In this document: positions 21,479-29,332 of the stretch, in pieces | How the letters are laid out: every line of letters begins with the position of its first letter | Position numbering within the stretch: the stretch's first letter is position 1 | NCBI RefSeq assembly: GCF_000316645.1 | Contig: NC_019684.1 | Span: 1-64,000, forward strand | Direction: 5' to 3' | DNA from: Nostoc sp. PCC 7524 | Lineage (GTDB): Bacteria > Cyanobacteriota > Cyanobacteriia > Cyanobacteriales > Nostocaceae | DNA length: 64,000 nucleotides | Notes under the pieces: generated by a model | What the model saw: the letters and a program-made list of their open reading frames with translations, nothing else | Database searches by the model: none | What the model was told of the DNA's origin: nothing | Program-made: the position numbers and the translations under genes

Positions 21479-22669
21479 ATGAAAATTTTACAGATTGTTC
21501 CATCTATTTCTTTAGTTTATGGTGGCCCTAGTCAAATGGTGTTAGGACTAGCCCCTGCTTTGGCTAAAGAAGGGGTACAAGTTACGGTACTGACCACTGA
21601 TAGCAATGGTGATACTGGTCAAAAACCTCTGGATGTACCTTTAAATGTTCCTATCCCACAAGATGGTTATGAAATTATCTATTTTCGCTGTGCGCCATTT
21701 CGTAGATATAAATTTTCTTTGGATTTACTAAATTGGTTAAAAATCCACGCCAATAAGTTTGACTTGGCACATATTCATGCTTTATTTTCTCCTGTTAGTA
21801 GTGCGGCGGCGGTTCTGTGTAGTCAACAAACACTCCCCTATATTTTACGTCCATTAGGAACGCTTGACCCGGCTGACTTAATGAAGAAAAAGCAATTGAA
21901 AAGGCTGTATGTAAACATTATTGAACGTCGCAATTTAGCTAAAGCAGCCGCAATTCATTTTACCAGTGAGCAAGAAGCAAAAATCTCGGAAAGATTTGGT
22001 GTAGCTACAAGAGATTTAGTAATTCCTTTGGGTGTGATTCCTCCTCAATCTTCGTCCCAAAATGGAAGAAATCTAGTCAGTATTAAGTTCGGTATACCAG
22101 AGGATGTTCCTTTGGTGCTGTTTATGTCACGACTTGACCCCAAAAAAGGTTTAAATTTGTTACTTCCAGCACTAGAAAAGCTTCTAGATTTGGGTAATAA
22201 GTTTCATTTTGTTTTAGCTGGTGCAAGTCCCCAAGACCCAGATTATGAACAAAAAATCAAAGACAAAATTGCTAATTCATCTTTAAAACAGCACACTACT
22301 ATTACAGGTTTTGTCAGTGGTGAATTGAAAGCTAGTCTACTACAAGCGGCTGATTTATTTGTCTTACCTTCCTACTATGAAAACTTTGGTATTGCTGTAG
22401 CTGAGGCAATGGTAGCAGGAAAACCTGTTGTAATTTCCGACCAAGTGCATATTTGGGAACAGGTGCGTGATAGTGAATCTGGTTGGGTAGGAACAACAGA
22501 TGTAGAATCTTTGGTAGGCTTACTGCAAGAAGCTTTACAAAATCCCCAAGAATGTCAGCGTCGGGGTTTCAATGCGAGAAATTATGCCTTAGAAAATTTT
22601 AGCTGGGATGCGATCGCTAAACAAACTATTCAAGCCTATCAAGCAATTATCGCCAAGCAGTTAAATTAA
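21479..22669 (+). CDS. GT4 family glycosyltransferase
   Basis: A complete 396-residue GT-B enzyme. The N-terminal acceptor domain begins MKILQIVPSIS with the LVYGGPSQMV glycine-rich loop. The donor domain starts near LVLFMSRLDPKKGLNLLLPA and includes the GT4 signature ENFGIAVAEAMVAGKPVV with its two Glu. The protein would transfer a sugar from an activated donor onto a lipid-linked or growing glycan at the inner membrane face. It ends the exopolysaccharide cluster, and its stop overlaps the end of the convergent solute-binding gene by 4 bases. Sugar specificity is not predictable. Confidence 0.88.
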   Translation: MKILQIVPSISLVYGGPSQMVLGLAPALAKEGVQVTVLTTDSNGDTGQKPLDVPLNVPIPQDGYEIIYFRCAPFRRYKFSLDLLNWLKIHANKFDLAHIHALFSPVSSAAAVLCSQQTLPYILRPLGTLDPADLMKKKQLKRLYVNIIERRNLAKAAAIHFTSEQEAKISERFGVATRDLVIPLGVIPPQSSSQNGRNLVSIKFGIPEDVPLVLFMSRLDPKKGLNLLLPALEKLLDLGNKFHFVLAGASPQDPDYEQKIKDKIANSSLKQHTTITGFVSGELKASLLQAADLFVLPSYYENFGIAVAEAMVAGKPVVISDQVHIWEQVRDSESGWVGTTDVESLVGLLQEALQNPQECQRRGFNARNYALENFSWDAIAKQTIQAYQAIIAKQLN

Positions 22670-23787
22670 TTTGCTCTTTCCCAAACACGCTGAATTTCTC
22701 TAATTATCTGAGTGTTTGGTGGTGGTATGGTTTGGACAGTGGGTTTAACTTCTGCCCCAGGGATATTTTGAGTCCAGGGACTATTCGGTACAGTTTTTAA
22801 ATCAACCGCATTATTCACCGGACGGAAACCATACTGAACTAGGATTTCTTGCTGTGCAGGTTGTGTCAGAAACTCTAAAAACTTCCTAGCTGCATTTGCT
22901 GTTGAATTATCAACATCCCGGCGGACAATTGCGGCTGTAGCAATAGATTCACTTGTAGGATTTAAATAGTAGATTTGGTAAGGTTTACCTTGATTAGCAG
23001 TTGACTGTTGCCAACGATAGAGGGCTATACTTTCATATACTGTAGCCACATCTGCATCGTTGGGACCTCTAGCAATAAATTCTTGTAGGAGAATATCTGT
23101 AGACCGGGGTGGCTGATAAACTGATTTTTTCACTAACCCAAACAACGATTGCACAGATGGGTTATTAAAACTATTTTGGTTGATGTTTGCACCTAATTTT
23201 GCTTGTGTCCACAGGTTCAGCGTTACCTGACCACTATTAGAACGAGTGGGGTCTGTGGTGACAAAATCAAAGCTACCCCAGTCATTAGCACCACCGACTT
23301 TTCCCCAATTACTAGCTTGCATTGCTTGTTCAACTTTTTGCCATTGGAAACGTCCATCTGGGAACAGGACTTTACCTCGTTGTGGCCAGGCAATGGCTAC
23401 GAGTAGGGTTTTAGCGATGGGTGTGGGAGAATCATAAAACGGGTTGGTGTTGTTGGTGGCTCGTAAGCGATCGCTCAATTCTGCTAAAATTTCTCCATTG
23501 GCAGGAATTAACACCGCAGCTTTAAAATCATTCTTCTGGTCAACATAATTGTTAACCATCTCTTGAGAACCCTGAAATTTGAGTTCCAATTTAATATTCG
23601 GGTTTTCCTGCTCAAATTTTGCTTCTAATTTTTGCAGTGGTTCTTGTAGTTCTGTACCACTAACAACTACCACAGTTTGCTGTAAACCAGGAATTGGGGC
23701 GTAAGTTAAACCTAATGTGGCTAGGATAATCGCGACAGAGGTAAAAACTTGATTTTTACGGTTAAATTTAGTTTTTTTGGATTTCAT
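22666..23787 (-). CDS. Extracellular solute-binding-like protein, last gene of vWA operon
   Basis: A 373-residue exported protein. A basic start and one hydrophobic stretch (VFTSVAIILATLGLTYAP) form a signal or anchor; the rest is a two-lobe periplasmic binding fold (VVVVSGTELQEPLQKLEAKF onward). It shares the motif DPTRSNSG and the phrase VYES with the larger vWA protein encoded by the first gene of the operon, so the two are paralogous sensors or binders. There is no ABC permease or ATPase nearby, which argues against ordinary uptake. It starts 1 base after the stop of the preceding membrane-protein gene. The ligand is unknown. Confidence 0.82.
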   Translation of the reverse strand: MKSKKTKFNRKNQVFTSVAIILATLGLTYAPIPGLQQTVVVVSGTELQEPLQKLEAKFEQENPNIKLELKFQGSQEMVNNYVDQKNDFKAAVLIPANGEILAELSDRLRATNNTNPFYDSPTPIAKTLLVAIAWPQRGKVLFPDGRFQWQKVEQAMQASNWGKVGGANDWGSFDFVTTDPTRSNSGQVTLNLWTQAKLGANINQNSFNNPSVQSLFGLVKKSVYQPPRSTDILLQEFIARGPNDADVATVYESIALYRWQQSTANQGKPYQIYYLNPTSESIATAAIVRRDVDNSTANAARKFLEFLTQPAQQEILVQYGFRPVNNAVDLKTVPNSPWTQNIPGAEVKPTVQTIPPPNTQIIREIQRVWERAN

Positions 23788-23788
23788 A

Positions 23789-24343
23789 TTATTTTGTTTT
23801 GCGGTAAAAGTGACTAACGGTAACTACCATCACGATAAACATAATCAGAGTAATGAAAGTGAATAAAACAATCGAAAATACAATAATAATGTTGAGACCT
23901 ACCCAGGTTGTGAGAAAATTTAAAGCACTAAAATAAGTATCTTTAACTGTAATTTCTAGTGATGATTGACCAGTATTATTTAGTAGTATTTCCAGGCGTT
24001 CTTTATCTGCTAATGCTGCCTTTAAATTACTCCCGTAAAAATATCGATTTTCTTCTTGATTATTAGTTTGGAGATCAATATAAGTCCCTTCAGGTAAATC
24101 TTCTTTAAAAACATACTCTTCTACTTCCACACCCGTTAACCTAAATGATGTAGGTGCATTTGACCACAAACCATATAAATGGCTAACCTGCTGCTGACAG
24201 TTAACATGATTAGGTTCAATTCGTTGACATTTTAAGTTAACTGACTTACCAAGCGTCAATATCAACATTGGTATAACTATCAATGATTCTCCAATGATGA
24301 CAGCAAAGGTAAACTTTTTGAAATGGCTGTTTTTTTTCTTCAT
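23789..24343 (-). CDS. Small membrane protein with extracytoplasmic loop
   Basis: 184 residues with a Lys-rich cytoplasmic start, one transmembrane helix (about 12-32), a polar middle of roughly 110 residues that is probably outside the membrane (two Cys, at LKCQRI and HVNCQQ), and a strongly hydrophobic C-terminal region (about 140-178) with one or two helices ending in HFYRKTK. No family is recognised. It lies third in a four-gene minus-strand operon, one base before the solute-binding gene. The paired Cys could form a disulfide in the loop. A role as membrane partner of the two binding proteins is inference. Confidence 0.72.
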   Translation of the reverse strand: MKKKNSHFKKFTFAVIIGESLIVIPMLILTLGKSVNLKCQRIEPNHVNCQQQVSHLYGLWSNAPTSFRLTGVEVEEYVFKEDLPEGTYIDLQTNNQEENRYFYGSNLKAALADKERLEILLNNTGQSSLEITVKDTYFSALNFLTTWVGLNIIIVFSIVLFTFITLIMFIVMVVTVSHFYRKTK

Positions 24344-24428
24344 TTATACAGTAGAAAACAGAAATAATAGTCACTTGTGATATAGTTTCGTTCTTAAAAT
24401 TTATCCCTCATCTACCTACACAATAAAG

Positions 24429-25154
24429 TTATTGTCGTACTACTAAATCCAGGTTCTCTGTAAGGCTGCTTAGTTCATCAGCAACTAATTGTAAACCATT
24501 AATTTGTTCAGAATCAGTTAAATCAGACGTACGTAATCTGGTTTGCAATTTTTGCAATACACCTGAAAAATTTTGTATTAAAGTAGCAATATTAATAATC
24601 CTGGCTAGACGACTATCTTCACCTTCTTGTGCTAACTGTATATTGTGTTTGAGACTCTCTGCTAATTGATTGAGATGTCGTTGAGCTACCCCAGAACTAG
24701 AGGGCAACTTCTTTTGTACTTCTGTGAGTTGCTGTTGTAAAGCCTCGATAGAAAGGAGTGAATTGGTATGATGTAGATTAAACACTAATGCGTCAATTTT
24801 ACCTGGAAGTTCGGTGGCGCGATCGCAACTCATTAAAACCGTTGTCAAAAGTTCCACCTGAAAAGTATCAGTTAATAACCTCTGTACCTCTAAACGTATG
24901 TCATTAGCTTGATTAGCCAAAGCCAAAGCCGAAGATTTAACTGTTAATATTTCCCGTTCCAAAGCTGGATTATCTAACTCTAACACCTCACCTTCACGAG
25001 ACTTTAAAAAACTAGCACCAGCCACCGCCACACCACTCGCCACAGGTATCATCACCAAACTAGACAAATGTCCCAACCGCACCCCAACAAACAGAGTCAA
25101 ACCCCCAACCAAAACAGCCCCCGGATAATACAACGGATTAGCTAACTTCACCAT
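24429..25154 (-). CDS. XpaC-like membrane/coiled-coil protein
   Basis: 241 residues. Two adjacent hydrophobic segments near the start (PGAVLVGGLTLFVGV and SSLVMIPVASGVAVAGASF) are followed by about 180 mostly helical, charged residues with heptad-like leucines. This layout recalls XpaC (YceG-type) proteins that accompany TelA in other bacteria, but similarity is by architecture only. Second gene of the operon, between the SBP-vWA lipoprotein and the small membrane protein. It could connect envelope sensing to a cytoplasmic partner. The assignment is tentative. Confidence 0.65.
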   Translation of the reverse strand: MVKLANPLYYPGAVLVGGLTLFVGVRLGHLSSLVMIPVASGVAVAGASFLKSREGEVLELDNPALEREILTVKSSALALANQANDIRLEVQRLLTDTFQVELLTTVLMSCDRATELPGKIDALVFNLHHTNSLLSIEALQQQLTEVQKKLPSSSGVAQRHLNQLAESLKHNIQLAQEGEDSRLARIINIATLIQNFSGVLQKLQTRLRTSDLTDSEQINGLQLVADELSSLTENLDLVVRQ

Positions 25155-25200
25155 AAAAAACTCCGCGCCCCTTTGCGCTTCCCTCAGCGTACCTTTGCGT

Positions 25201-26913
25201 TTAAAACTCCACCTGCAAATCAGACATTAACCTTGCAATTGTTTCTGGATTACCCTTAGAATAATACCCCCCATTTAACTCTGCAATTTTCTTCAAAGCA
25301 TCAGGATTAAACTCACCTTCCTTACCATAACCAACCGTAAAAAAGCCGATTCTTTGGTCAGTAGAAAACCCACTTTTTTGCAATTCACTTGATAGCTGGT
25401 CTAAAGAAATTTGTGAACCAGAATCTTCCCCATCTGTTAAGATTAAAACCGCATTAATCGCATCTTTACGCCGATTTTGTTGTAACCAATTGCGAGCGTA
25501 AATTGCCGCATCGTATAAATTTGTCCCACCATCAGCCCTGAGTCCACTAATAAATTGCAAACCGCGATCGCGCCCTTCGGGTGTACCATCTACTAACACT
25601 GGGGGACGAATCTCCGAATCAAAGTCTATAAGGGCAATTTGCTCCTTAACGCCCAAATTCTTAATGTAATTTAATAAAGTATTCTGTACGGCGGGTAATT
25701 TATTTCCCTCCATTGAACCAGAAGAATCAACAACTACCACCACTAGAGAAGGTTTCTTAGAAGCTTCTTGCCAAGATTTCAACATAGCATCTACCACCTC
25801 TGGTTTAGGTGGTCGGAGAGAATCATACTTAGCTTGAGATTCCACACCAAAATCTGGGGAAAACTTTGCACCTAAAGCTACACCGGGAGTTCCTGGCCTT
25901 AAACCTAAATCAGTGGCAATTTTTTGAGTTTCCGGCGATCGCCAATAAGTGATAAACTTCTGGGCAGCTGCCTTCTCATCCGCACTCACCCAAGGCGCAT
26001 TCGGTATAATCGCCCGCATATTAGATGTAAACGTTGCTTTCGGATACACGGCTGTATAACGCTGCTGTCCTGGTTGCAAGCTAGAATTAGCGGTAATCAC
26101 ACTAGACTCGTACACAGACCCCACAGAAGCCCAAAACGGGCCATTTTTCACCATCGCTTGGGCAAGAGAATTAGTAGACACCCCATAACGGGTAATTTTG
26201 CTTTGAATTTGCTGAATTTGTGGCTGAAACTTCTGTACATCAGCAATAGTCAACTCTTCAGGACGCTTACCCGATACACTGGCATATTGAGCTACCAGTG
26301 TTTGTAAACCGGAATTAGAACGCGTCGGTGCAGTGTGGACATAGTTCACTGTTAACGCCGGTGCGCTGGGGTCAATATCTTTATGAGTTTTCGCTGTCAC
26401 CAAAGCTTGATAAGGATCAGCAACTTTTCTCAGACCTTGAGCTACATCTGACTGCGCCATAAATACCATTGGGGTATTTGCTATTAAGGGTGCATCGGTA
26501 ATGTCAGGAATATAATTTTGCCCTGGGAACAGTTGGTTAATGCGGTAAACTAGCTGATTGTGATATATATCTCCATCCAAAGAAATAATCGTCGGTAATT
26601 CCACTGCATCCGCTTGCAGAGTACCATTTTTCAATTGAGTAGCGGAATTAACTACCGTGGTTACTACGTCCCCGCTACCCTGTGCTTCACAACTTACCCG
26701 AAATTCTGTCCCAGAATCTAACTTTGGTTGGGTAGCATTAAAATTATTTGCGGCTTGGGTGCAAAAATCACCCAAGGCACTACCCACCAAAAGTTTTACT
26801 TTCAAACCCGTAAATTTATCATCAGAGTTGGCATTACCATTACAAGCTGTTAGTAATAGTAAACCAAAGGCTGCTGTCAAACGTGTAATTGACCAAGACC
26901 CTATGAGACTCAT
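25201..26913 (-). CDS. Lipoprotein: solute-binding domain fused to von Willebrand A domain
   Basis: 570 residues. The N-terminus has a lipobox LTAC with Cys at about 24, so it is likely acylated and membrane-tethered outside the cytoplasm. Residues 35-360 form a periplasmic-binding fold with PTRSNSG and VYES, shared with the operon's last gene. Residues 385-565 are a vWA domain with an intact metal-ion adhesion site: DSSGSM, the Thr in GGTNLYDA, and an LTDGED motif. Ligand capture and protein adhesion are thus joined in one chain. It is the first gene of the four-gene operon. No classic uptake genes are linked. Function is unassigned. Confidence 0.85.
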   Translation of the reverse strand: MSLIGSWSITRLTAAFGLLLLTACNGNANSDDKFTGLKVKLLVGSALGDFCTQAANNFNATQPKLDSGTEFRVSCEAQGSGDVVTTVVNSATQLKNGTLQADAVELPTIISLDGDIYHNQLVYRINQLFPGQNYIPDITDAPLIANTPMVFMAQSDVAQGLRKVADPYQALVTAKTHKDIDPSAPALTVNYVHTAPTRSNSGLQTLVAQYASVSGKRPEELTIADVQKFQPQIQQIQSKITRYGVSTNSLAQAMVKNGPFWASVGSVYESSVITANSSLQPGQQRYTAVYPKATFTSNMRAIIPNAPWVSADEKAAAQKFITYWRSPETQKIATDLGLRPGTPGVALGAKFSPDFGVESQAKYDSLRPPKPEVVDAMLKSWQEASKKPSLVVVVVDSSGSMEGNKLPAVQNTLLNYIKNLGVKEQIALIDFDSEIRPPVLVDGTPEGRDRGLQFISGLRADGGTNLYDAAIYARNWLQQNRRKDAINAVLILTDGEDSGSQISLDQLSSELQKSGFSTDQRIGFFTVGYGKEGEFNPDALKKIAELNGGYYSKGNPETIARLMSDLQVEF

Positions 26914-27277
26914 GTATTTAGAAGGGAATGGGGAATAGGGAAGAAACTGCTTAGATTTTCACTCAGTTTTGTCAAAAGTCAAATAAGAATCTTCGATAAC
27001 TAATTCCAGATGATCAAGTACCTCTACAAACCACAAATCCTAGTGAGGCTATTCCCGAAAAAGTATCAAATTATTTCATTGTTAAGAAAAAACAAATACA
27101 TTGTATTTGTGCAATAATCAGAATTCGTCAGTGATTGTTCCCCATCTGGAACAACTTTTTAGATGCTGAAAAGTTAAAATTTTGTTACAAAGCACTAAAA
27201 GCCGATGGGGAAACCGATGTTGTGTCATAACGACACGGTAAAATACATAAGCCTTATTTAACTACAGGGAATCTTAT
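26914..27277. other. Divergent promoter region, vWA operon/peroxiredoxin
   Basis: 364 bases between divergent starts. Apart from the perfect palindrome at 27092-27110, it is AT-rich with TAAAAT-type -10 candidates near 27238-27250 for the peroxiredoxin. No gene is seen. Confidence 0.55.
27092..27110. promoter_or_regulatory. 19-base perfect palindrome, possible operator
   Basis: ACAAATACA-T-TGTATTTGT sits midway between the divergent starts of the SBP-vWA gene (178 bases away) and the peroxiredoxin (168 bases away). The size and odd-centre symmetry suit a dimeric repressor. It does not match a regulator box that I know, and an AT-rich palindrome can arise by chance. Confidence 0.35.
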
Positions 27278-27916
27278 ATGGCTCTCCGTCTTGGTGATAC
27301 AGTACCCAACTTTACACAAGCGTCTACACATGGCGACATAGATTTTTACACATGGGCTGGTGATAGCTGGGTAGTGCTGTTTTCTCACCCTGCTGACTAT
27401 ACACCAGTTTGTACAACTGAATTAGGTACAGTTGCCAAACTCAAACCAGAATTTGACAAGCGTAACGTCAAAGCGATCGCTCTCAGTGTTGATGATGTAG
27501 AATCTCATAATGGCTGGGTAGGCGACATCGAAGAAACTCAAAGCACTACTCTCAACTACCCCATTTTGGCAGACGCAGATCGTAAAGTTTCCGACCTTTA
27601 CGACATGATTCACCCCAACGCTAACGCAGCTGTAACAGTGCGTTCCGTATTTGTCATTGATCCCAACAAAAAACTACGTCTTTCTTTCACCTACCCCCCC
27701 AGCACCGGACGTAACTTTGATGAACTGTTGCGGGTAATTGATTCACTGCAACTTACCGATAACTACAGCGTAGCCACCCCTGCTGACTGGAAAGACGGCG
27801 AAGATTGCGTAATTGTACCTTCCCTCAAAGATCCAGAAGTATTGAAAGAAAAATTCCCCAAAGGCTACAAAGAAATTAAACCCTACTTGCGGATGACTCC
27901 TCAGCCTAATAAGTAA
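27278..27916 (+). CDS. 1-Cys peroxiredoxin (Prx6 type)
   Basis: It reduces hydrogen peroxide and organic hydroperoxides. 212 residues; the peroxidatic Cys45 lies in HPADYTPVCTTE. The extended C-terminal domain after about residue 150 (TPADWKDGEDCVIVPSL) is characteristic of the 1-Cys/Prx6 group and longer than typical 2-Cys enzymes. A second Cys occurs in GEDCV near 177, but no resolving-Cys context is visible. Thioredoxins or glutathione may be the reductant; the y-type thioredoxin at 10.2 kb is a plausible donor. A strong terminator follows at 27998. It is probably induced by peroxide or high light, by family analogy. Confidence 0.94.
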   Translation: MALRLGDTVPNFTQASTHGDIDFYTWAGDSWVVLFSHPADYTPVCTTELGTVAKLKPEFDKRNVKAIALSVDDVESHNGWVGDIEETQSTTLNYPILADADRKVSDLYDMIHPNANAAVTVRSVFVIDPNKKLRLSFTYPPSTGRNFDELLRVIDSLQLTDNYSVATPADWKDGEDCVIVPSLKDPEVLKEKFPKGYKEIKPYLRMTPQPNK

Positions 27917-27932
27917 TGAGTGCTGAGTTTTG

Positions 27933-27962
27933 AGTGCTGAGTGAGAATTACGACTCAGCACT
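27933..27962. repeat. AGTGCTGAGT hairpin repeat
   Basis: AGTGCTGAGT and ACTCAGCACT form a 10-base stem around a 10-base loop, preceded by another copy of TGAGTGCTGAGT. The same word recurs near 51485, at 53621-53689 with a matching complement arm, and inside the coding sequence at 41623. Confidence 0.7.
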
Positions 27963-27997
27963 AAGTGGATAAATTTTTAATTCAGTTTGTATATGAG

Positions 27998-28026
27998 ACG
28001 CAAAGCTTTATCTTTGCGTTTTTTTG
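27998..28026 (+). terminator. Rho-independent terminator of peroxiredoxin
   Basis: ACGCAAAG, 6-base loop, CTTTGCGT, then a run of T. Perfect 8-base stem, 82 bases past the peroxiredoxin stop. Confidence 0.9.
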
Positions 28027-28069
28027 TATTTACGTAAAAATGGAAAATAAAGTCAGCTGTTGAAATATT

Positions 28070-28654
28070 ATGCTGTCATCTTCCTTTGTGATACAAATGC
28101 CGCCATCAATGCAAATGACAGACGAACAATTCTTTGATTTCTGTCAAGTGAATCGAGATTTACACATTGAAATGAATCAATTCGGAGAAATTTCAATTAT
28201 GCCGCCTACGGGTTCAGAAACAGGAAACCGAGAGTTGAATATTGCCTTACAGTTAGGAGTGTGGACAGAAAAAGACGGTACAGGTATCGCTTTTAGCTCC
28301 AGTACAGGATTTACGTTATCCACGGGTGCAAAACGCTCCCCTGATGCTTCCTGGATGAAATTAGAGCGGTGGAATGCTTTATCATTGGAACAACAACAGG
28401 TATTCGCACCCATTTGTCCTGATTTTGTCATTGAACTGCGATCGCCTAGTGATAATCTCCAGCCCCTAAAAGATAAAATGGCAGAATATATGCAAGAGCC
28501 AGGGGTACAGTTAGGTTTTTTAATTGACCGCAAACACCGCCGAGTTTATATTTATCATCCTCATCAACCAGAAGAATGTTTAGAAAATCCTGAGACAGTT
28601 AGTGGTGAAACTGTCTTACCTGGATTTATTTTGAAAATGAGCAAAATCTGGTAA
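28070..28654 (+). CDS. Uma2 family protein (PD-(D/E)xK fold), copy 1
   Basis: A 194-residue member of the DUF820/Uma2 family, hugely expanded in cyanobacteria and carrying a restriction-endonuclease-like fold. The typical order is visible: MTDEQFFDFC helix, GEISIMPPTGSETGNRE, then the catalytic-type block FAPICPDFVIELRSPSD, and the C-terminal VQLGFLIDRKHRRVYIYHP. The D...ELRS pair fits the D/E-x-x sites. The biological role of Uma2 proteins remains obscure. It is followed by a tandem paralogue sharing a 155-base identical block in the 3' half. The ATG at 28070 is the first in frame. Confidence 0.85.
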   Translation: MLSSSFVIQMPPSMQMTDEQFFDFCQVNRDLHIEMNQFGEISIMPPTGSETGNRELNIALQLGVWTEKDGTGIAFSSSTGFTLSTGAKRSPDASWMKLERWNALSLEQQQVFAPICPDFVIELRSPSDNLQPLKDKMAEYMQEPGVQLGFLIDRKHRRVYIYHPHQPEECLENPETVSGETVLPGFILKMSKIW

Positions 28655-28701
28655 AGCAATATTTGCAACAGACTATCTGAGAGAGCAATTATAGAGGTAA
28701 T

Positions 28702-29286
28702 ATGCTGTCATCACCCTTGCTAATTCAAATGCCGCCATCAATGCAAATGACAGATGAACAATTCTTTGATTTCTGTCAAGTAAATCGAGATTTACGCATT
28801 GAGCGCAATCAATTAGGAGAAATTTCAATTATGCCTCCTACGGGTTCAGAGACAGGCAATCGAGAGTCTAATATCATAGGGCAGTTGTGGTTATGGTCAG
28901 AACAAAATGGCACAGGAATAGCCTTTAGTTCCAGTACCGGATTTAAGTTATCAACTCGTGCAGAACGCTCTCCCGATGCTTCTTGGATTAAATTGGAAAG
29001 GTGGAACACTCTGTCGTCTGAACAAAAACAGAGATTTGCACCGATTTGTCCTGATTTTGTCATTGAATTGCGATCGCCCAGTGATAATCTCCAGCCCCTA
29101 AAAGATAAAATGGCAGAATATATGCAAGAGCCAGGGGTACAGTTAGGTTTTTTAATTGACCGCAAACACCGCCGAGTTTATATTTATCATCCTCATCAAC
29201 CAGAAGAATGTTTAGAAAATCCTGAGACAGTTAGCGGTGAACCTGTCTTACCAGGATTTTCCTTAAATATGTCTAAAATTTGGTAG
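28702..29286 (+). CDS. Uma2 family protein (PD-(D/E)xK fold), copy 2
   Basis: Also 194 residues, starting 47 bases after the stop of copy 1. The motifs are the same as in the first copy: MPPTGSETGNRE, CPDFVIELRSPSD and FLIDRKHRRVYIYHP. The N-terminal half has diverged by both synonymous and amino-acid changes (for example a W-rich QLWLWSEQNG in place of QLGVWTEKDG), whereas 29080-29234 is base-for-base identical to 28448-28602. That contrast points to recent gene conversion, or selection on the C-terminal half. It converges on the dynamin-J gene. Confidence 0.85.
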   Translation: MLSSPLLIQMPPSMQMTDEQFFDFCQVNRDLRIERNQLGEISIMPPTGSETGNRESNIIGQLWLWSEQNGTGIAFSSSTGFKLSTRAERSPDASWIKLERWNTLSSEQKQRFAPICPDFVIELRSPSDNLQPLKDKMAEYMQEPGVQLGFLIDRKHRRVYIYHPHQPEECLENPETVSGEPVLPGFSLNMSKIW

Positions 29287-29332
29287 TTATATTATTATCC
29301 TAAACGAACGTATTGTCTATACCCCTACACCC

